NCBI GenBank assembly: GCA_963745945.1 | Contig: CAVUZG010000004.1 | Span: forward strand, 1,612,001-1,676,000 | Length of the DNA: 64,000 nt | Origin: DATFVA01 sp963745945 | GTDB taxonomy: Bacteria > Bacteroidota > Ignavibacteria > Ignavibacteriales > Ignavibacteriaceae | Reading direction: 5' to 3' | Notes under the pieces: generated by a model | The model's input: only the letters and a program-made list of their open reading frames with translations | Told to the model about the DNA's origin: nothing | The model's database searches: none | Position numbers and translations under genes: made by a program | Shown: one piece after another, positions 35,189 through 42,681 of the stretch | Numbering within the stretch: position 1 is the first letter of the stretch | Layout: each line of letters starts with the position of its first letter

Positions 35189-35938
35189 ATGTTAAGTGTC
35201 CATATAAAAAGTATAAAGATAAAGCGTAAAAATTCTGAAAAGCTTCTATTGAATAATATAAATTTCCAGTTGGAAAGCAACCGGATCAATGTAATTCTTG
35301 GGCAAAATGGAAATGGGAAATCCACCCTGATTAAATCATTAACCAGATTACTTGATGAAAGGTTTTATGAGGTCACAGGAAGCATCATGTTTAACAATAA
35401 GGATATTGCACAAGCTACTCAGGATGAATTATTAACTATAAGAAAAACAGAAATTGGATATGTGTTTCAGGATGCGATCAATAGTTTCGATCCCCTAAAA
35501 AAAATAGGCTATTATTTCCGTCATTATAAAAATGACAGCAAGATCAGTTCTTATTTTGAAGACTTATTATTGCCCTCCGAAAAGATGGTTCTCAAACTCT
35601 ATCCTTACGAGGTTAGCGGTGGAATGGCTCAAAGAATTTTGTTCACTCTTGCCTTACTTAAAGACCCGAAAATACTAATACTGGATGAACCAACATCGGG
35701 AATTGATTCTCCGATTTCAAATCTTGTTTTACTAAAACTCAGAGAATTTGTGAGAGATAAAAATAAGTCTGTACTACTTGTTACACAGGATTTAAAGTTT
35801 GCTAAAAATGCCGGTGACAGAATTTCATTCCTTTCCGAAGGAACTTTGTCTTCATTTTACAATAAAGATGATTTCTTTGAAAAGCAAAATATCCCAGCTT
35901 CTAAAAATTTTATATCAGCTTATAACCAATTATTATGA
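35189..35938 (+). CDS. ABC transporter ATP-binding protein (DppD-like)
   Basis: 249 residues. Walker A GQNGNGKST, Q-loop VFQDAINSFDPLKKIG, signature VSGGMAQRI, Walker B ILILDEPTSGID and H-loop region replaced by VLLVTQDLKF. The switch His is Gln here, a point worth noting. It lacks the C-terminal oligopeptide-family extension with the Cys-rich iron-sulphur motif seen in long DppD proteins. Overlaps the next ATPase gene by four bases; together they power the divergent permeases. Confidence 0.9.
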   Translation: MLSVHIKSIKIKRKNSEKLLLNNINFQLESNRINVILGQNGNGKSTLIKSLTRLLDERFYEVTGSIMFNNKDIAQATQDELLTIRKTEIGYVFQDAINSFDPLKKIGYYFRHYKNDSKISSYFEDLLLPSEKMVLKLYPYEVSGGMAQRILFTLALLKDPKILILDEPTSGIDSPISNLVLLKLREFVRDKNKSVLLVTQDLKFAKNAGDRISFLSEGTLSSFYNKDDFFEKQNIPASKNFISAYNQLL

Positions 35939-36702
35939 ATAACAACCTTTTAGAAGTAAAGAACCTTTATTATTCCGCTAAAAGTAAAAGTGATAGCATT
36001 TCTATTTTAAAAAATATTTCATTTGAAATGAAAAGAAAAAATGCGTTGGGAATAGCAGGAGAATCAGGAAGTGGAAAAACTACATTGGGCAAATTACTTT
36101 CAGGTGTTTTAACTCCTACCAGTGGTGAAATTAATTTTAATTTTCAAAGGAAAGAGAAAAAGCCAAACCCGGTTCAGATTCTATTTCAGAATAACGGTGA
36201 GATTATAAACCCTTTAAGAAAGGTATCAGATGTTGTTGATGAAGCCATTAAAATAAGATCGGGAAATATTGAAGTCATTGAAAAAAGGAATCGTATTTTT
36301 AATTCTTTAAATTTCACAGAAGAATTATTGAGTAGAAAAGGTTTTGAGCTTAGCGGCGGAGAACAGCAAAGAGCAGCATTAGCACGTTTACTAGCTGTTG
36401 AACCTGAATTGTTGATTCTGGATGAGCCTTTTTCGGCTCAGGATCCTGAATCACAGTTAAATTTTTTAAACCTGTTTAACAGAATAAAAGATAAGTTCGA
36501 TGTTACACTAATCTGCATTGCTCATAATCTCAGAATCCTCAGGAAATTGTGTGATGAGATCATCATAATTTATAAAGGTGAATTAATTGAAAAAGGAAAG
36601 ACAGAAGAAATATTTAATTCGCCAAAACATTCATATACAAAATTCCTTTTAAGTGCCGAGGATTATAACCTGACATTTGATGAGTTAAAATCAAAATTCT
36701 AA
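35935..36702 (+). CDS. ABC transporter ATP-binding protein (DppF-like)
   Basis: 255 residues. Walker A GESGSGKTTLGKLLSG, Q-loop ILFQNNGEIINPLR, signature ELSGGEQQRAALAR, Walker B LLILDEPFSAQD, switch His in CIAHNLRIL. The C-terminus keeps the oligopeptide-type IYKGELIEKGKTEEIFNSPK-HSYT segment that ends DppD/DppF proteins. As this copy has the switch histidine and the partner at 35189 does not, the pair may be an asymmetric ATPase with one strong catalytic site. Confidence 0.92.
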   Translation: MNNNLLEVKNLYYSAKSKSDSISILKNISFEMKRKNALGIAGESGSGKTTLGKLLSGVLTPTSGEINFNFQRKEKKPNPVQILFQNNGEIINPLRKVSDVVDEAIKIRSGNIEVIEKRNRIFNSLNFTEELLSRKGFELSGGEQQRAALARLLAVEPELLILDEPFSAQDPESQLNFLNLFNRIKDKFDVTLICIAHNLRILRKLCDEIIIIYKGELIEKGKTEEIFNSPKHSYTKFLLSAEDYNLTFDELKSKF

Positions 36703-36705
36703 TTT

Positions 36706-37173
36706 ATGTCTAAAACCAATGCTGTGAGAATTCTCGAATCTTTAAATATTTCTCATACAACTCTTGAATATGAAGTTGATGAAGATGATTTAAGCGGAGT
36801 TTCAGTCGCTAATAAAATTAATGCGGATGAAGAAAGGGTATATAAAACTCTCGTAACTAGAAACGAAAAAAATGAAATCGTAGTATTTTGTCTTCCTGTT
36901 AGTCAGGAATTGAATTTAAAAAAGGCGGCAGTTGCATTCGGATGCAAAAAAATTGAAATGATTAAATTAGATGAACTACTGCCGATCACGGGATATATAA
37001 GAGGCGGATGTTCGCCTATCGGGATGAAGAAAAGTTTTCCTGTTGTTTTAGAGGAAACTTCTCAATTATATGATAAAATTTATATAAGTGCCGGGATTAG
37101 AGGAATGCAGATTGAAATCTCACCTGCTGATTTAGCTAAAGTAGTGAACGCGGAATTTGGAGACATCATATAA
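36706..37173 (+). CDS. ybaK: Cys-tRNA(Pro)/Cys-tRNA(Cys) deacylase, YbaK/EbsC family
   Basis: Hydrolyses mischarged aminoacyl-tRNA, chiefly Cys-tRNA(Pro). 155 residues, whole-length YbaK. The active-site lysine lies in ADEERVYKTLVTR, and the family loop GYIRGGCSPIGMKKSFPVVL is intact, followed by ISAGIRGMQIEISPADL. Three bases after the ABC ATPase gene and in the same direction; a functional link to the transporter is doubtful. Confidence 0.94.
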   Translation: MSKTNAVRILESLNISHTTLEYEVDEDDLSGVSVANKINADEERVYKTLVTRNEKNEIVVFCLPVSQELNLKKAAVAFGCKKIEMIKLDELLPITGYIRGGCSPIGMKKSFPVVLEETSQLYDKIYISAGIRGMQIEISPADLAKVVNAEFGDII

Positions 37174-37308
37174 ATAATTCTTAACAAAAATAGCTAAAAT
37201 CATCAAATTTTATAAAATAACATATTACGTTATCACTTACCTATAATTCTTTTATCACACTTAAATAAGTTTTCATCTTCTTCCCTTTTATTTGAGAATT
37301 AGAATTTC

Positions 37309-37316
37309 TATATTTG
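37309..37316 (+). promoter_or_regulatory. Candidate -7 promoter box for the 54-residue protein gene
   Basis: TATATTTG matching TAnnTTTG, 30 bp before the small gene at 37346. The nearest TTTG upstream is only 14 bp away, so the -33 element is not convincing. Confidence 0.4.
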
Positions 37317-37345
37317 TCTCCCTTTAATCTAACGGAGATTTAGAA

Positions 37346-37510
37346 ATGGCTAAACAACAGAGTTTTGCAGATAAAGCAAAAGCAAAAAAGAAAACCGAAG
37401 GAATAAGCGTTAAACTTATTAAAACGGTTAAAACTTCAAAAGGGTCGTACAAATTCAATGAAAAATTTGTAAAAATAGATGATATCAGCAAGGTAACAGA
37501 TCTTAAATAG
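37346..37510 (+). CDS. Small basic protein, 54 residues (DUF4295-like appearance)
   Basis: ATG with GGAG eight bases upstream, a promoter-like TATATTTG 30 bp before it and a terminator behind it: a complete small gene. The protein starts MAKQQSFADKAKAKKKTEG, then ISVKLIKTVKTSKGSYKFNE, then KFVKIDDISKVTDLK. It is highly basic at the N-terminus. The order MAK...K-x-I-K-x-VK-S-x-K-G-x-Y-x-F-x-E resembles the DUF4295 proteins coded next to L28/L33 ribosomal genes in Bacteroidota, suggesting a ribosome-associated role. This is recollection of a pattern, not an alignment. Confidence 0.65.
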   Translation: MAKQQSFADKAKAKKKTEGISVKLIKTVKTSKGSYKFNEKFVKIDDISKVTDLK

Positions 37511-37593
37511 ATGAGATTAAGCGGTTATTTGCAACTTTTTTTTTCAAATTTGATTCTTCAACCCACCATTTAATTAATTGTTATGCTTAATAA

Positions 37594-37619
37594 AATCCTT
37601 GACTAAAAAGGATTTTTTT
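37594..37619 (+). terminator. Rho-independent terminator
   Basis: Stem AATCCTT/AAGGATT (37594-37600 with 37608-37614), seven-base loop, then a run of seven T. Closes the small-protein gene. Confidence 0.8.
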
Positions 37620-37758
37620 CCTAAGTTGTCTCAACACTACCAACGTCACGAAAATTGTCTTTTACTGACTTTTCCTGATACTTACTTGTTTTAGCAAGTA
37701 CACTTTTACTCAAACTAATTACTCGAGTTTTTTACCAACAAACCGGAGAAATGTCATC

Positions 37759-39149
37759 ATGATTACCCCCAGAAAAATGAAATTCTACGGTCTGAAGGAT
37801 ATAGACAAAATCCCTCAACTTAAACTGCTTACTGCTGATGAAAAGTTTGCATTAAAAGTTGTTTCGCAGGTACTTCCTTTCAGAACAAACAATTATATAG
37901 TTGAAGAGTTAATTGACTGGAATAGAATTCCGGATGACCCTATTTATCAGCTTACATTTCTACATAAAGATATGCTGTCAGATAATCAATTTGAAAGAAT
38001 TGCTGATGCCCTTAATAATAATCTTCCCAGTATCCGATTTGAAACAGACTATAGATGAAATTCGACTCGAACTTAATCCCCACCCTGCTGGGCAAATGAC
38101 AGAAAACGTTCCAAAACTAAATGAAGAATCTGTTCCCGGAGTTCAGCATAAATACCGTGAAACAGTTCTTGTATTTCCATCAAGCGGGCAAACCTGTCAT
38201 GCATATTGTTCTTTCTGTTTCAGATGGGCTCAATTTGTAGGAATGAACGATCTGAAATTTGCTACAGATGAATCTCAACGATTTCAGAAATATCTGAGAA
38301 AACATAAAGAAGTATCCGACGTACTTTTTACTGGCGGCGATCCGATGATAATGGGAATAAACAATATCAAAGCATATCTTGAACCTTTGCTAGGACCTGA
38401 ATTTGATCATATCCAATCTATAAGAATCGGAACTAAATCGATCTCTTACTGGCCTTACAAATATGTTACAGATAAAGATGCAGATGAACTACTTGCATTA
38501 TTTGAAAAAATAGTTAAATCAGGTAAACATCTCGCAATAATGGCTCATTTTAATCACTGGAAAGAATTTTCAACTGAAGTTTCACATGAAGCTATAAGAA
38601 GAATAAGAAATACCGGGGCAGAAATCAGGACTCAGTCACCACTTATCAAACACATAAATGATGATCCGGATGTTTGGGCAAAAATGTGGAAAGAGCAGGT
38701 TAAGCTTGGATGCATACCATATTATTTCTTTATTGAAAGAAATACGGGAGCCAAAACAATATTTTGAAATCCCGCTTGAAAGGGCATATAATATTTACCG
38801 TCAGGCATACATCAGAGTTTCCGGATTAAGCAGAACAGTTAAAGGACCATCCATGTCTGCCCTGCCTGGAAAAGTTTCAATTGAGGGAATTACTGAGATC
38901 AATGGGTGAAAAAGTTTTTGTTCTTACACTGCTTCAGGCTCGTAACCCGGAATGGTGCAAGAAACCATTCTTTGCTAAATATGATCCGAAAATTTCGTGG
39001 TATATGGATTTAATGCCCGCATTTCGGTAAAGATAAATTCTTTTTCCAGGATGAGATGAATGAAGATACTTATGACAAATAACGGTCAATTGTTCTTTGA
39101 TGATGATTATGAAGATGATTCGGAAGTGGATATAGAATTGTTTGCTTAA
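37759..39149 (+). pseudogene. kamA: Lysine 2,3-aminomutase family (radical SAM), broken by five +1 frameshifts
   Basis: Homology runs without gaps across three frames from ATG 37759 (GGAG ten bases upstream) to TAA 39149. It includes the KamA start LPFRTNNYIVEELIDWNRIP, the radical-SAM cluster CHAYCSFCFRW, LFTGGDPMIMG, THR-type PLP region GAKQYFEIPLERAY and the tail FFAKYDPKISW, KDKFFFQ. Frame changes occur near 38031, in the A-run 38753-38756, in GGG at 38904-38906, near 39025 and near 39079; each is one extra base. No in-frame nonsense substitution was seen between them. An intact enzyme would make beta-lysine, a compatible-solute precursor. A real pseudogene, assembly insertions, or recoding are all possible. 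A terminator follows. Confidence 0.88.
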
Positions 39150-39176
39150 TTTAATTTATTAAATTATTACTATTTG

Positions 39177-39202
39177 AACCCGGAAAATACTCCGGGTTTT
39201 TT
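39177..39202 (+). terminator. Rho-independent terminator after the aminomutase gene
   Basis: Stem AACCCGGA/TCCGGGTT (39177-39184 with 39191-39198), six-base loop, then T run to 39202. It overlaps the convergent ogt stop codon. Confidence 0.88.
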
Positions 39203-39713
39203 ATTTGAATAGCTCCATACTAATACTGCCTTCAAGTTCAAGCAGTTTCTGTTTTATTTCAATCCCGCCAGTGTAACCGCCAATCTTACCATTTGATTCA
39301 ACTACACGATGGCATGGAATTATAACCGGAACGGGATTTTGTCCATTAGCCCTGCCTACTGCACGCACATAATTATTTCCGCCGACTTTCTTTGCAATTT
39401 CTTTGTAAGAAAAAACTTTCCCGTAAGGAATCTTTGAAAGTTCTTTCCAAACTTTTAATTGAAAATCTGTGCCCTCAATATCAATAGGTATATTAAATTC
39501 TTTTCTATCCCTTTTAAAATATTCATCAAGCTGAGTATAAATATCAAACATATAAGGATCATCAGGTTGAAGTGTTATTGCCCTGAAGGTTTTGGGGGTT
39601 ATTTTTTTATTGTTCAGGTGGATTCTGTGTATTCCCTTTTGTGTTGCAATAATTTTGAAGTTCAGTTCGTAAAGTTTAAACGAGGTATAGTAAAAATTGT
39701 TCTGGTTTTTCAT
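39201..39713 (-). CDS. ogt: Methylated-DNA-[protein]-cysteine S-methyltransferase
   Basis: Repairs O6-alkylguanine by a one-time transfer to its active-site cysteine. 170 residues. The C-terminal domain has FQLKVWKELSKIPYGKVFSY, the recognition helix region AVGRANGQNPVPV, active-site IIPCHRVVESNGKIGGYTGG and the closing KQKLLELEG. The N-terminal half is a short Methyltransf_1N-type domain, so this is the stand-alone Ogt form without an AdaA part. Convergent with the aminomutase locus. Confidence 0.95.
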   Translation of the reverse strand: MKNQNNFYYTSFKLYELNFKIIATQKGIHRIHLNNKKITPKTFRAITLQPDDPYMFDIYTQLDEYFKRDRKEFNIPIDIEGTDFQLKVWKELSKIPYGKVFSYKEIAKKVGGNNYVRAVGRANGQNPVPVIIPCHRVVESNGKIGGYTGGIEIKQKLLELEGSISMELFK

Positions 39714-39760
39714 AAAATATATCTAACACTAAGATGTTATCAATTTATGAAAAAGAAAAT

Positions 39761-39794
39761 AAAAAAGGGGAAGAAATTTTCAGATTTCTTCCCC
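39761..39794 (-). terminator. Rho-independent terminator after nfu
   Basis: Perfect 11-bp inverted repeat (39767-39777 with 39784-39794; GGGGAAGAAAT and its complement) with a six-base loop; on the minus strand it is followed by six T and further T-rich sequence. Lies 27 bp beyond the nfu stop. Confidence 0.88.
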
Positions 39795-39821
39795 GCACGT
39801 AAGTGAGTACGCGGAAAATTT

Positions 39822-40364
39822 TTAAGCCGAAACAACTTCCAGGGCAGGATGAATATCCCTTTTCAGCAGTCCTTCAATCGCCATCAGTGTTCCGCTGATT
39901 GAACTTGGGCAGCTTCCGCAGGCTCCCTGGTAACGGATTTTAACAGTATAACCGTCCATTCCCAAAACTTCAAGACCGCCGCCGTCCCCTGCCAGCGCAG
40001 GTCTTACTCTCATATCAAGCAGAGAGTTAATTTTTTTGAGCATTTCGTTTTCATTTTCTTTTAAGGATTTAGTTTCCTCTTCAGCAGGAATTAAACTCCT
40101 ATCAAAATTTTTAACGAATTCTATAAAAGGTTTTTGAATTTGTCCCCAGCTTGTTTTTTGGGCTTTTTCAATTGTAACAAACTTATCCATATAAAATACT
40201 GAAATAACACCTTCGATATTAAAGATACCCGAGGCAAGCGGATCATCTTTTGCTGATTCTTTATCCGGAAATTGTCTCGATTCCAGTTTTAATAATTTCT
40301 CATTCAATATAAATTTTAATGCCTGTGGATTTGGCGTCAATTCCACATCTTCAATCATTAACAT
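39822..40364 (-). CDS. nfu: Nfu-type iron-sulphur cluster scaffold/carrier
   Basis: Carries [4Fe-4S] clusters to target enzymes. 180 residues in two domains. The N-terminal Nfu_N domain (about 1-95) has ELTPNPQALKFILN and SGIFNIEGVISVFYMDKFVTI. The C-terminal NifU domain has RPALAGDGGGLEVLG and the cluster cysteines in QGACGSCPSSISG (Cys149, Cys152). Start ATG has AAGGAG eight bases upstream. A good promoter (TTG-N20-TATTTTTG) lies before it and a terminator after, so it is monocistronic. Confidence 0.94.
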   Translation of the reverse strand: MLMIEDVELTPNPQALKFILNEKLLKLESRQFPDKESAKDDPLASGIFNIEGVISVFYMDKFVTIEKAQKTSWGQIQKPFIEFVKNFDRSLIPAEEETKSLKENENEMLKKINSLLDMRVRPALAGDGGGLEVLGMDGYTVKIRYQGACGSCPSSISGTLMAIEGLLKRDIHPALEVVSA

Positions 40365-40384
40365 AAATATTCTCCTTTCAGTTG

Positions 40385-40416
40385 CAAAAATAAGTTATAA
40401 CAGCTTATACCACAAG
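40385..40416 (-). promoter_or_regulatory. Bacteroidota-type housekeeping promoter of nfu
   Basis: Minus strand CTTG (40413-40416), 20-bp spacer, TATTTTTG (40385-40392), fitting TTTG-N19-21-TAnnTTTG. It lies about 21 bp before the nfu start. Confidence 0.65.
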
Positions 40417-40503
40417 TCCAAAATATTCAAATTAGTTTCGACATATTTTTATAAAATAGCATTTGAAAGTATATTTTGGGTATTAATTAAGAGATTTTGA
40501 TTT

Positions 40504-41478
40504 ATGAAAAAAATATTAATTGTATTCACCGGCGGTACATTTTCAATGAAGATTGATAAAAAAACAGGCAGCGCAGTTCCCAGGTATTCTGGTAATGAAC
40601 TTCTCGATAAAATTCCCGAAGCAAAAGAGCTTGCTGATATTACCGGTTATGATTTCGGCAAATATCCTGGTCCGCATATGACTCCCGAACTGATGATGAA
40701 GCTATCTAAAAAAATATGCGAACTAATGTTGCAGGAAAATTATGCCGGAATAATTGTAACTCACGGAACGGATACTCTTGAAGAGACAGCTTATTTTCTT
40801 GATTTAACTATAAAAACGGAAATACCCATTGTAGTTATAGGCTCAATGAAAAACAGCTCCGAACCTGATTGGGACGGACCACGCAACCTGCTGGATGCAA
40901 TTCATATTTGCTTAAATGATAATTGTAAAAATATTGGTGTGTTGGTTTGCCTGAACGGAGAGATAAATGCAGCAAGTGAAGTAACAAAAATTTATACTGA
41001 ACAGATTGACAGTTTTACAAGTCTTGATTTCGGAGATCTAGGTTTTGTACAGAACGGAAGAGTAATCTTAAACAGGTTACCCCATAAACTTGAAACACTG
41101 GATACTGATAATCTTATTCCCAATGTTGATTTACTTACAGTTTATGCCGGAATGAATGAAAAGTTTTTTAAATATTCAGCCGACAGTGGTGTTGAAGGAA
41201 TTGTAGTTGAAGCGTTGGGGGTTGGGAATGTTCCTCCACCTGCATTTGAAGGAATTAAATATGCGGTTGAAAAAGGAATACCTGTCGTTCTTGTCTCACG
41301 CTGTCCTGCCGGAGAAACTCTTGATATTTATGGTTATCCCGGTGCGGGTAAATGGCTTCATAAAACAGGAGTTATCTTTGCTGATTATTTGAACGGACAA
41401 AAAGCCAGAATAAAGTTGATGCTTGCCCTGGGAATTACAAAAGAAAAAAAGAAACTGAGAAAGCTGTTTGAAAATTAA
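40504..41478 (+). CDS. ansA: Asparaginase, cytosolic type I
   Basis: Hydrolyses L-asparagine to aspartate and ammonia. 324 residues with no signal peptide, hence the cytosolic form. The first catalytic threonine lies in VFTGGTFSMK and the second in VTHGTDTLEETAYFLD. VIGSMKNSSEPDWDGPRNL and VSRCPAGE fit the fold. The two-threonine plus Lys-Asp pattern is intact. The C-terminal four bases overlap the convergent small gene at 41475. Confidence 0.93.
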   Translation: MKKILIVFTGGTFSMKIDKKTGSAVPRYSGNELLDKIPEAKELADITGYDFGKYPGPHMTPELMMKLSKKICELMLQENYAGIIVTHGTDTLEETAYFLDLTIKTEIPIVVIGSMKNSSEPDWDGPRNLLDAIHICLNDNCKNIGVLVCLNGEINAASEVTKIYTEQIDSFTSLDFGDLGFVQNGRVILNRLPHKLETLDTDNLIPNVDLLTVYAGMNEKFFKYSADSGVEGIVVEALGVGNVPPPAFEGIKYAVEKGIPVVLVSRCPAGETLDIYGYPGAGKWLHKTGVIFADYLNGQKARIKLMLALGITKEKKKLRKLFEN

Positions 41479-41732
41479 AGCATTCCTTCGATAACATCTT
41501 TTAATACTTTCAATTCTTTTTTAGTTGATGTTTGAACCGGCGCGGGAGGATTTTCAGTTATGGAAGTATTAAGCAACTTATAAATACGCTGGGCTGCAAT
41601 CGTAAATGTATAACGGTAATGATCCCTTTTCCATTCATCATCCCTCTTTTTCTTTGCGATTAAATTTAAATCCTTTTTAAGATTCTCAATCATTCCATCA
41701 ATATCTTCTTTAAGCCAGTTATTAATTTCCAT
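41475..41732 (-). CDS. Small hypothetical protein, 85 residues
   Basis: Charged, helical, cytosolic. It begins MEINNWLKEDIDGMIENLKK and holds a Lys/Arg/Asp-rich middle (KKKRDDEWKRDHYRYTF), then AAQRIYKLLNTSI and a Pro-rich linker before KELKVLKDVIEGML. No family recognised. Last gene of the minus-strand run after murI (103 bp gap with a small hairpin CAGCTC/GAGCTG). Both ends look authentic, with a RBS AGAAAGAAT of modest strength. Confidence 0.5.
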   Translation of the reverse strand: MEINNWLKEDIDGMIENLKKDLNLIAKKKRDDEWKRDHYRYTFTIAAQRIYKLLNTSITENPPAPVQTSTKKELKVLKDVIEGML

Positions 41733-41835
41733 AATTATTCTTTCTAATTAAAAAAGTTTTATCTCGCAGCTCAGTTCTCCGGAGCTGGGTTACATAAAGA
41801 ATTTTCGCAGGACATGGGTACTATACTGCGCAATG

Positions 41836-42672
41836 TCAGGAATGATTCAGAAAATTCAAATGTTCAACCTCAACTTTCTGAACGTTGTTTACTGACTTGC
41901 CAAGAAACAATTCGGCAACCTCACGGAATTTTGTCGGGATATCACTTACATACAATTCCTGGTTTCCAATTGAGTGACTATTAGTGTACAAGTTTGTCCG
42001 ATCAAGTTCTTTTTTTATCATTTCTGCTGCAGCTATACCAGAATCCACAAGCTCAACATTTTCACCTATAACTTCCTGAATTATTTTTGAAAGAATAGGA
42101 TAATGTGTACAACCAAGTACTAATGTATCGATATTTCTTTCTCTTAATTCCTTAAGATATTCTTCGGCTATCTCATATGTAGCTTTATGATCAATCCAGC
42201 CTTCTTCTGCAAGAGGAACAAAAAGCGGACAAGCCACTTCAAAGACATCTATATCAGGATTTAATTCTTTTATTTTTTTTGAATAAGCATGGTTTGTGAT
42301 TGTTGCACGCGTTCCGATTACACCAACCCGATTATTCTTTGTAGTCTTAATAGCAGCATCAGCTCCGGGTTCAATCATCCCAATTATCGGAATATCAAAA
42401 TTCTTTTTTAATTCTTTCATAGCGATGGATGATGCTGTATTACACGCAACTACAATTGCTTTCACATTTTTCTGCATTAAAAATTTTGCATCTTCAAGTG
42501 AATATTCAATTACTGTATCATTTGATTTGGAACCATACGGTACTCTTGCTGTATCACCAAAGTAAACAATATCTTCCTGCGGTAATGAAGCGGCAATTCT
42601 TTTTACCACTGTCAGTCCCCCGATACCGGAATCAAATACTCCGATAGGTTTTCCTTTTTCCATAAAATTCAA
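41836..42672 (-). CDS. murI: Glutamate racemase
   Basis: Makes D-glutamate for peptidoglycan. 278 residues. Motifs are GVFDSGIGGLTVVK (substrate loop Asp-Ser), VYFGDTARVPYGSKS, first catalytic cysteine in VVACNTASS and second in LVLGCTHYPILS. The start is TTG at 42672 with AGGA eight bases upstream; an ATG three codons later (42663) is the alternative and lacks such spacing. Nine bases after the GlnD-like gene. Confidence 0.95.
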   Translation of the reverse strand: MNFMEKGKPIGVFDSGIGGLTVVKRIAASLPQEDIVYFGDTARVPYGSKSNDTVIEYSLEDAKFLMQKNVKAIVVACNTASSIAMKELKKNFDIPIIGMIEPGADAAIKTTKNNRVGVIGTRATITNHAYSKKIKELNPDIDVFEVACPLFVPLAEEGWIDHKATYEIAEEYLKELRERNIDTLVLGCTHYPILSKIIQEVIGENVELVDSGIAAAEMIKKELDRTNLYTNSHSIGNQELYVSDIPTKFREVAELFLGKSVNNVQKVEVEHLNFLNHS

Positions 42673-42681
42673 TGTATAATC

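Noticed and set aside
37511..37758. Lysine riboswitch before the aminomutase gene
   Set aside because: The region holds only a terminator and AT-rich sequence; none of the conserved riboswitch helices or a transcription anti-terminator pair is visible.
37751..37762. Three-codon leader ORF (ATG-TCA-TCA-TGA) overlapping the aminomutase start
   Set aside because: Its ATG is only two bases from the GGAG, too close for initiation, and nothing else supports a leader peptide.
37759..39149. Stop-codon readthrough (selenocysteine or reassigned TGA) in the aminomutase gene
   Set aside because: The homologous sequence continues in a different frame after each stop, and TAA is also involved, so readthrough would not restore the protein.
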